64,000 nt of DNA. It comes from Terracoccus luteus (GTDB lineage: Bacteria > Actinomycetota > Actinomycetes > Actinomycetales > Dermatophilaceae). Location of the stretch: assembly GCF_003635045.1 (NCBI RefSeq), contig NZ_RBXT01000001.1, positions 682,001 through 746,000 on the forward strand, written 5' to 3'. The notes below the pieces were generated by a model, which saw only the letters and a list, made by a program, of their open reading frames with translations, searched no databases and was not told where the DNA came from. Position numbers and translations under genes: made by a program. Shown here one piece after another: positions 59,370 to 64,000 of this stretch (the first letter of the stretch is position 1; each line of letters opens with the position of its first letter).

Positions 59370-60581
59370 GTGCTCGACTCCCTCAAGGCCGTGCTCGTCA
59401 TCGTCATGCAGGGGTACCGGCGACGTCAGGCGACCCGGCGCCTCGCGGGGCGCCTCGACGCCTCGGGCATGACGCCCGGGAGCCCCACGGACTACCGGTG
59501 TGCGGTCTACTTCTCCGACGACCCGGTCAACGCCTACCAGATCCGCCAGTGGTACGCCCCCCTGGTCGCGCTGTCGAAGGTGCACCCGGTGGTCGTGCTG
59601 TCGCGTGTGCCCGACACGACGAACATCCTCCTCGACGAGTGTCCGCTGCCGGTCCTGCACGCCCCACGGATCGGCGACGTCGAGTCGTTCATGGAGCGTC
59701 AGGACGTCGGTCTGGTCCTCTACGTCAACCAGAACCTGCGCAACTTCCAGATGATCCGGTTCGCGCGACCGGCCCACGTCTTCGTGTCGCACGGTGAGAG
59801 CGACAAGTCGTACATGGCCTCGAACCAGCTCAAGGCCTACGACCGCGTCTTCGTCGCGGGGCGGGCCGCGGTCGAGCGGCTCGAGGGCTCGCTGGTCGAC
59901 TTCGACGTCGCGGCCAGGGCCGTCCTCATCGGCCGTCCGCAGACCGACACCGCATACGAGGCGCCCGACCTGCCCATGGACGGCCGCACCACCGTGCTCT
60001 ACGCGCCCACGTGGGAGGGCGACCGGCCGAGCATGCGCTACGGCTCCGTGTCGTCGCACGGCCCGCGCCTCGTGGAGGCACTGCTGGCCGACCGCCGGTT
60101 CCGGGTCGTCTACCGGCCCCACCCGCGCTCGGGCGTCTTCGACCCCGCCTACGGCCACGACTCCGAGCGCATCGCGGCGATGGTCGAGGCGGCCAACCGC
60201 GCCGACCCGGAGGCCCGTCACCTCGTCGACGTCGACACCGCGTTCGGCTGGCACCTCGGCCGCCTCGACGCGTGCATCAGCGACGTCTCCGCGGTGGCCC
60301 TCGACTGGGTCTCGACCGGCAAGCCGCTCGTGCTGACGACGCCCGCCGACCCGTCCGTGGAGGTCGAGCCGACCCCGCTGTCGACCGTCGTGCCGTCCAT
60401 CGCGGCGGCGGAGAGCGGTGACGTCGTCGCCGTGCTCGACCGGGAGATGACCAGCCCGCATCCCGGGACGGCCGAGGTCATCGAGCACTACTTCGGCGAT
60501 ACGAGCCCCGGCGCGGCCACGCGCCGGTTCGTCGAGGCGTGCGACGTCCTCGTGCGCGAGCGGTCCACCGTCCGACTCTGA
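59370..60581 (+). CDS. CDP-glycerol glycerophosphotransferase-like protein
   Basis: A 403-residue protein with a TagF-like fold of wall teichoic acid polymerases. Characteristic segments are HVFVSHGESDKSY near residue 137, VLYAPTWEGDRPSM near 209, RPHPRSG near 250 and ISDVSAVALDWVSTGKPL near 305. It lacks the long N-terminus of full polymerases and is closer in length to a primase-type enzyme (TagB/TagF-like). GGAAGG at 59355-59360 precedes GTG 59370. Polymer chemistry is not certain. Confidence 0.85.
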   Translation: MLDSLKAVLVIVMQGYRRRQATRRLAGRLDASGMTPGSPTDYRCAVYFSDDPVNAYQIRQWYAPLVALSKVHPVVVLSRVPDTTNILLDECPLPVLHAPRIGDVESFMERQDVGLVLYVNQNLRNFQMIRFARPAHVFVSHGESDKSYMASNQLKAYDRVFVAGRAAVERLEGSLVDFDVAARAVLIGRPQTDTAYEAPDLPMDGRTTVLYAPTWEGDRPSMRYGSVSSHGPRLVEALLADRRFRVVYRPHPRSGVFDPAYGHDSERIAAMVEAANRADPEARHLVDVDTAFGWHLGRLDACISDVSAVALDWVSTGKPLVLTTPADPSVEVEPTPLSTVVPSIAAAESGDVVAVLDREMTSPHPGTAEVIEHYFGDTSPGAATRRFVEACDVLVRERSTVRL

Positions 60582-60772
60582 CCGTCCGATCCTGACCCTC
60601 GGGCCCGGCGCCTGACACCGGAGCGTGGTGGTGCGGGTGGTGGTTCGGGGCGCGGTCGTCGGCCGGCGAGGAATCGTGGACCCGACCACCCGTGGGCTAT
60701 TTTGGACGCGGATGCCCGCCGCCCGCCCCCGACCGCCTCACGGCTTGGAGTCCCTCCGTTGTCAGGTTCTCG

Positions 60773-62224
60773 GTGAACACGCAGTCACTCATGACGCGTG
60801 AGGGAGCCACTCCGGATCGGCCGGAGGCGCGGCGACCCGATCGCTCGCGGGCCGTGACGTCCGCCGCCGCGATGGTCGGCGGCATCCTCGCGGTCGCCCT
60901 CGTCACCGGGCTGGTCGTGCAGGTCGCGCACCCCTTCATCCGGCACGACGACTGGGGCTTCTCGCTCTCCTCCGACGAGCCGGGCAGCACCGACATCTGG
61001 GCCCGGAACCAGTACGAGGGGCGCTGGCTGACGTGGGTGTGGTGGCGCGTCCTCGGCCAGCACCTCAGCATCGTGATGGCGACGACCGTCTTCGTGGTCT
61101 CGTACTCGACCTGGGTCGTGGGCACGGTCCGGCTGCTGCGGCTGCGTCGCTGGTGGCAGCAGGCGGCGGCCACGACGGCGCTGCTCGTCTCGACCACCTG
61201 GATCCAGCTCGTGTACTGGCCCGGGACCCTCTCCCCGTCCATGGTCGTCGCCGCGGTGGCGGTGTGGACGCTCCCGTACGCCCGCCGCCGCCGGTCGACC
61301 TGGTGGCCGTGGCTCTTCCTGTCCGTCGGTCTGGCGGTCCTCAGCTACCAGCCGGTGGCCCTGCTGCTGCTCTTCGCGGTGGCGGTGACCGAGCGCCGCT
61401 CCGGCTTCCTCAGGCTCGTCCGGGTCGCCGTGGGGTTCGCCGTCGCCTACGCAGCCGGTGTGCTCGTCGTCTGGACGCTGAACTGGTGGGCGTTCGGCGT
61501 CTTCGGGGTGACGCTGGCGCAGTGGCGTCAGCCGAACCCGCTGCACAGCGTGGCCGACCTGGTGACGAACCTCGGGCGCTACCGCACCCAGCTGCGGTCC
61601 CTCGCCTCCGACCTGGGCCCCGCGCTCGTCGTCGGGGCCGTCGCCACCGTCGTGGGCCTGTGGGGCCGGCGGACGCGCCGCGCGACGGGCCTCGTGCTGG
61701 TGGCAGGACTCATGTCCGTGTCCGTCGAGGCGGCGGTGACGGTCGTGACGGGAGCGGTCACGGGGGTGCGGGCGTCGTTGTGGGCGTGGCCGCTCATCGT
61801 GCTCCCGGCCGCGTTGCTGGCCGCCGCCAGGGGACCCTGGGTGCGGCGGACCGGCGTCGTGTGCCTCCTGGGCCTCACGTTCGTCGGCATCCTCCAGTGG
61901 AGGAGCGACCTCGGCGAGCACCGACAGACCCGGGACGAGTACGACGCCCTCATCACGCAGGTCGCGGAGGCGCGGCAGCGGTTCCCGGGCCTGCCCGTCG
62001 TGCTGTGGATGGAACCTGCCATCCGCAAGACGGCGCGGGGGAACATGACGGCGGTCACGCTGCAGAACATGACGCAGGAGCAGCAGGGCGTCTACCCGCG
62101 CTGGTGCTCCAAGGCCCGGTGCGCCGCCATCGCCGCAACCGTGACGCCCCCTCCGCGAGGCGAGGTCGTCGTGGCGGACGGGGCCATCGTCCTGCGGGTG
62201 CCGCCTCCGCCCCGCTGGCTCTGA
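60773..62224 (+). CDS. Multi-pass membrane protein, possible GtrII-type glycosyltransferase
   Basis: A ~483-residue membrane protein with about ten transmembrane segments and an extracellular loop near residues 37-60 containing RHDDWGFSLS and EGRWLTWVWW, which recall the acidic motif and GRWL of GtrII-type glucosyltransferases. GTG 60773 is used; ATG 60791 is an alternative. The C-terminal ~80 residues are soluble and Pro-rich. Located between a TagF-like and a bifunctional transferase gene, it may decorate the same polymer. Family assignment is tentative. Confidence 0.7.
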   Translation: MNTQSLMTREGATPDRPEARRPDRSRAVTSAAAMVGGILAVALVTGLVVQVAHPFIRHDDWGFSLSSDEPGSTDIWARNQYEGRWLTWVWWRVLGQHLSIVMATTVFVVSYSTWVVGTVRLLRLRRWWQQAAATTALLVSTTWIQLVYWPGTLSPSMVVAAVAVWTLPYARRRRSTWWPWLFLSVGLAVLSYQPVALLLLFAVAVTERRSGFLRLVRVAVGFAVAYAAGVLVVWTLNWWAFGVFGVTLAQWRQPNPLHSVADLVTNLGRYRTQLRSLASDLGPALVVGAVATVVGLWGRRTRRATGLVLVAGLMSVSVEAAVTVVTGAVTGVRASLWAWPLIVLPAALLAAARGPWVRRTGVVCLLGLTFVGILQWRSDLGEHRQTRDEYDALITQVAEARQRFPGLPVVLWMEPAIRKTARGNMTAVTLQNMTQEQQGVYPRWCSKARCAAIAATVTPPPRGEVVVADGAIVLRVPPPPRWL

Positions 62225-62370
62225 GCCGCGTTTCCCCGGACCGTTCCAGCGAGCCACGGCACCCCTACGGGGGCGTCCGGCCCTCGCGGTGCGCCCGATA
62301 GGCTTCCCCAACGGTTGTGACGACCCTCGACCGAGGGGCCGGCCCAGGGTTGTGCAGGAAGGTGTGACAC

Positions 62371-64000
62371 GTGACGGAGACCGCCACCACGACATCACTC
62401 GTCGACGAGGATGCCGTTCCGCTCTTCTCGGTCGTGTCCGCCGTCTACAACGTGTCGCGCTACCTCCAGGAGTACCTCGACTCGCTCGAGAAGCAGACGT
62501 TCGACATGAGCCGGGTGCAGGTCGTCTTCGTCGACGACGGGTCGACCGACGACTCGCGGGCCGTGCTCGAGGAGTGGGCGGGTCGCGCCCGCAGCCAGGT
62601 CGTCGTCCTGCACCAGGAGAACGGCGGCCAGGCGTCGGCCCGCAACCGCGGTCTCGAGCACGCGACCGGCGAGTGGGTCACCTTCACCGACCCCGACGAC
62701 ACGCTGGGCCCCGACTTCTTCCAGTCGATGGCCGACTTCGCGGCCGAGCACCCGGACGTCCAGTTCCTCTCGGCCAACGTCGTGCTGCACAACGAGAGCA
62801 CCGGTGCGTTCGCCCGGCATCCGCGCTGGAAGATGTACGAGGGGGACCGCCTCATCGACCTCGACGTGGCGACGGCGTACATCCCCGGCAGCTCGACCAC
62901 CTCCTTCATGCGTCGCGAGACCGTCGGGGACCTCAGGTTCAACGCCGAGCTCCGGCCCAACTTCGAGGACGGTGACTTCGCCGTCCGCTACCTGTTGAGG
63001 GCCCCGCACCGCACCACGGGGTTCATCGGGTCGGCCCGCTACTTCTACCGCAAGCGCAGCGACCAGAGCTCGACCCTGCAGACGGGGATCTCCGTCACGG
63101 GCCGGTACTCCACGGTGCCTCGCGACGGCTACCTCGCGCTGCTGCGCGAGGCCGCGCGCGACGGCGGCCGGGTACCCATGTGGGTGCAGCACGTCATCCT
63201 CTACGAGCTGTCCTGGTACTTCTCGTCGGAGGACGCGATGGGCAACTCCGCGTCCGCGATCGGGGGCAGCCTGGGGGAGTCCTTCCGGGACGTCCTGGGC
63301 CAGATCTGCGACCTGCTCGACGAGGACGTCGTCGACGCGTTCGCCATCCGCAAGCTCATGCCGCACTGGCGCGATCTCATCCTGCACGGGTTCCGGGGGA
63401 CGTCGTGGCACACGCCCTACGTCATCCTCGACCGCTACGACCGCACCAAGAAGCAGGTGCGGGTGCTCTACCGGTACATCGGGGAGGCGCCGAAGGAGTC
63501 CGTGCTCTCGCGGGGTCGCGAGCGCGCCCCGCAGTACGGCAAGCACCGGGCGATCTCGTTCTTCGGCGACGTCGCCATGTGGGAACGCATCATGTGGGTC
63601 GACTCGCGCAGCAGCGTCGAGGTGCGGCTCGACGGCGCGCGCATGGAGATCATCGCCGGCTGGCGCGGCCCCAAGACCCGCGTCCTGGGCGCGCGCGCCA
63701 TCGTCAACCGCTTCCGACGCCGCCTCGGTCCGGGCCGCCGGGCGTCCATCAAGCGACTCAAGGTCGACCCGGTGCGTGTGCTGGCGGGCCGCGGGCCGGT
63801 GCGGCAGCGGTTCCGCCGGTCCTGGGTGCTCATGGACCGGATCCACGACGCCAACGACTCCGGCGAGATCCTGTTCCGCTGGCTCCGCGACAACCGCCCC
63901 GACGTCAACGCGTGGTTCACCCTCGAGAAGGACACCCCCGACTGGAAGCGCCTCAAGGCGGACGGCTACGGCAAGCGTCTGGTCGCGCACGGTTCGCTCG
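62371..64000 (+). CDS. Bifunctional GT2 / CDP-glycerol glycerophosphotransferase (3' end outside window)
   Basis: Open to the window edge, at least 543 codons. The N-terminal GT-A glycosyltransferase has FSVVSAVYNVSRYLQEYL near residue 19, VVFVDDGSTDDS near 51, and TDPDD (DxD) near 108. A hydrophilic middle follows, and from about residue 484 a TagF-like domain begins (RIHDANDSGEILFRWLRDN). GTG 62371 has AGGAAGG at 62356-62362; TAGGCT at 62299-62304 is a likely promoter. Such fusions are known in actinobacterial wall-polymer clusters. Total length unknown. Confidence 0.88.
   Translation, partial: MTETATTTSLVDEDAVPLFSVVSAVYNVSRYLQEYLDSLEKQTFDMSRVQVVFVDDGSTDDSRAVLEEWAGRARSQVVVLHQENGGQASARNRGLEHATGEWVTFTDPDDTLGPDFFQSMADFAAEHPDVQFLSANVVLHNESTGAFARHPRWKMYEGDRLIDLDVATAYIPGSSTTSFMRRETVGDLRFNAELRPNFEDGDFAVRYLLRAPHRTTGFIGSARYFYRKRSDQSSTLQTGISVTGRYSTVPRDGYLALLREAARDGGRVPMWVQHVILYELSWYFSSEDAMGNSASAIGGSLGESFRDVLGQICDLLDEDVVDAFAIRKLMPHWRDLILHGFRGTSWHTPYVILDRYDRTKKQVRVLYRYIGEAPKESVLSRGRERAPQYGKHRAISFFGDVAMWERIMWVDSRSSVEVRLDGARMEIIAGWRGPKTRVLGARAIVNRFRRRLGPGRRASIKRLKVDPVRVLAGRGPVRQRFRRSWVLMDRIHDANDSGEILFRWLRDNRPDVNAWFTLEKDTPDWKRLKADGYGKRLVAHGSL

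Noticed and set aside
57050-59407. A 785-codon reverse-strand open frame
   Set aside because: Antisense to the acyl-CoA dehydrogenase and GT2 genes, both clearly coding on the forward strand.

Overview
The window is a chromosomal segment of a high-GC actinobacterium. Coding sequence strongly prefers G or C in third codon positions and GTG starts are common. The 16S gene looks like Micrococcales, most likely Intrasporangiaceae (an inference from its variable regions, not a database result). Starts fall into two classes: 4-base GTGA/ATGA overlaps inside operons, and leaderless starts placed 6 to 8 bases after an A-N-N-N-T type -10 hexamer.

Layout. 1-3603: end of argH, two tandem divergent 3-methyladenine DNA glycosylase genes, tyrS. 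3604-9716: one complete rRNA operon (two sigma-A promoters, 16S, spacer without tRNA, 23S, 5S, UUCG-loop terminator). 9844-20570: nucleoside salvage and catabolism on both strands (cupin, add, P-loop kinase, ALDH-like partner, ALDH, deoC, membrane PH-domain protein, phosphosugar mutase, purine nucleoside phosphorylase, LpdA-type flavoprotein). 20589-30051: two small genes, the biotin-carrying acyl-CoA carboxylase alpha subunit, aldo/keto reductase, tryptophan dioxygenase, DedA protein, APC permease, a cysteine-rich HTH gene, an 83-bp palindromic tandem repeat, SufE and a rhodanese. 30093-34571: a MerR regulator facing an acyl-CoA dehydrogenase, a carboxyltransferase and a PIG-V-like membrane protein. 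34579-42973: Maf, DUF885, aminotransferase, AccE, AccD, BirA, an Rv1264-like cyclase and an enoyl-CoA hydratase. 43116-50674: two-component system, GtrA, PurK, PurE, CoA-binding protein, F420-type oxidoreductase and flippase. 50734-58240: capsule-type glycosyltransferase, antiporter with a fused UBP zinc finger, S66 peptidase, MetY behind a SAM-IV riboswitch, FadE25-like dehydrogenase. 58349-64000: wall-polymer glycosyltransferases, the last running off the window.

How the parts fit. The salvage genes make a route from adenosine and deoxynucleosides through ribose- and deoxyribose-phosphate to acetaldehyde and acetate. The carboxylase alpha, beta and epsilon subunits, BirA and two acyl-CoA dehydrogenases serve propionyl-/acyl-CoA metabolism. 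GtrA, flippase, capsule-like transferase and the terminal cluster point to a cell-surface glycopolymer. Many genes match the Mycobacterium tuberculosis region fadE25-purE-purK-birA-accD5-accE5-maf-sseA-accA3-lpdA-deoD-pmmB-add (from memory), so the window appears to be a conserved actinobacterial backbone with lineage-specific insertions. I see no transposase, integrase, prophage, CRISPR array or defence system. The best candidates for something new are the 83-bp palindromic repeat, the cysteine-rich HTH gene whose frame does not close, and the glycosylase pair whose second copy has an altered base-binding pocket.
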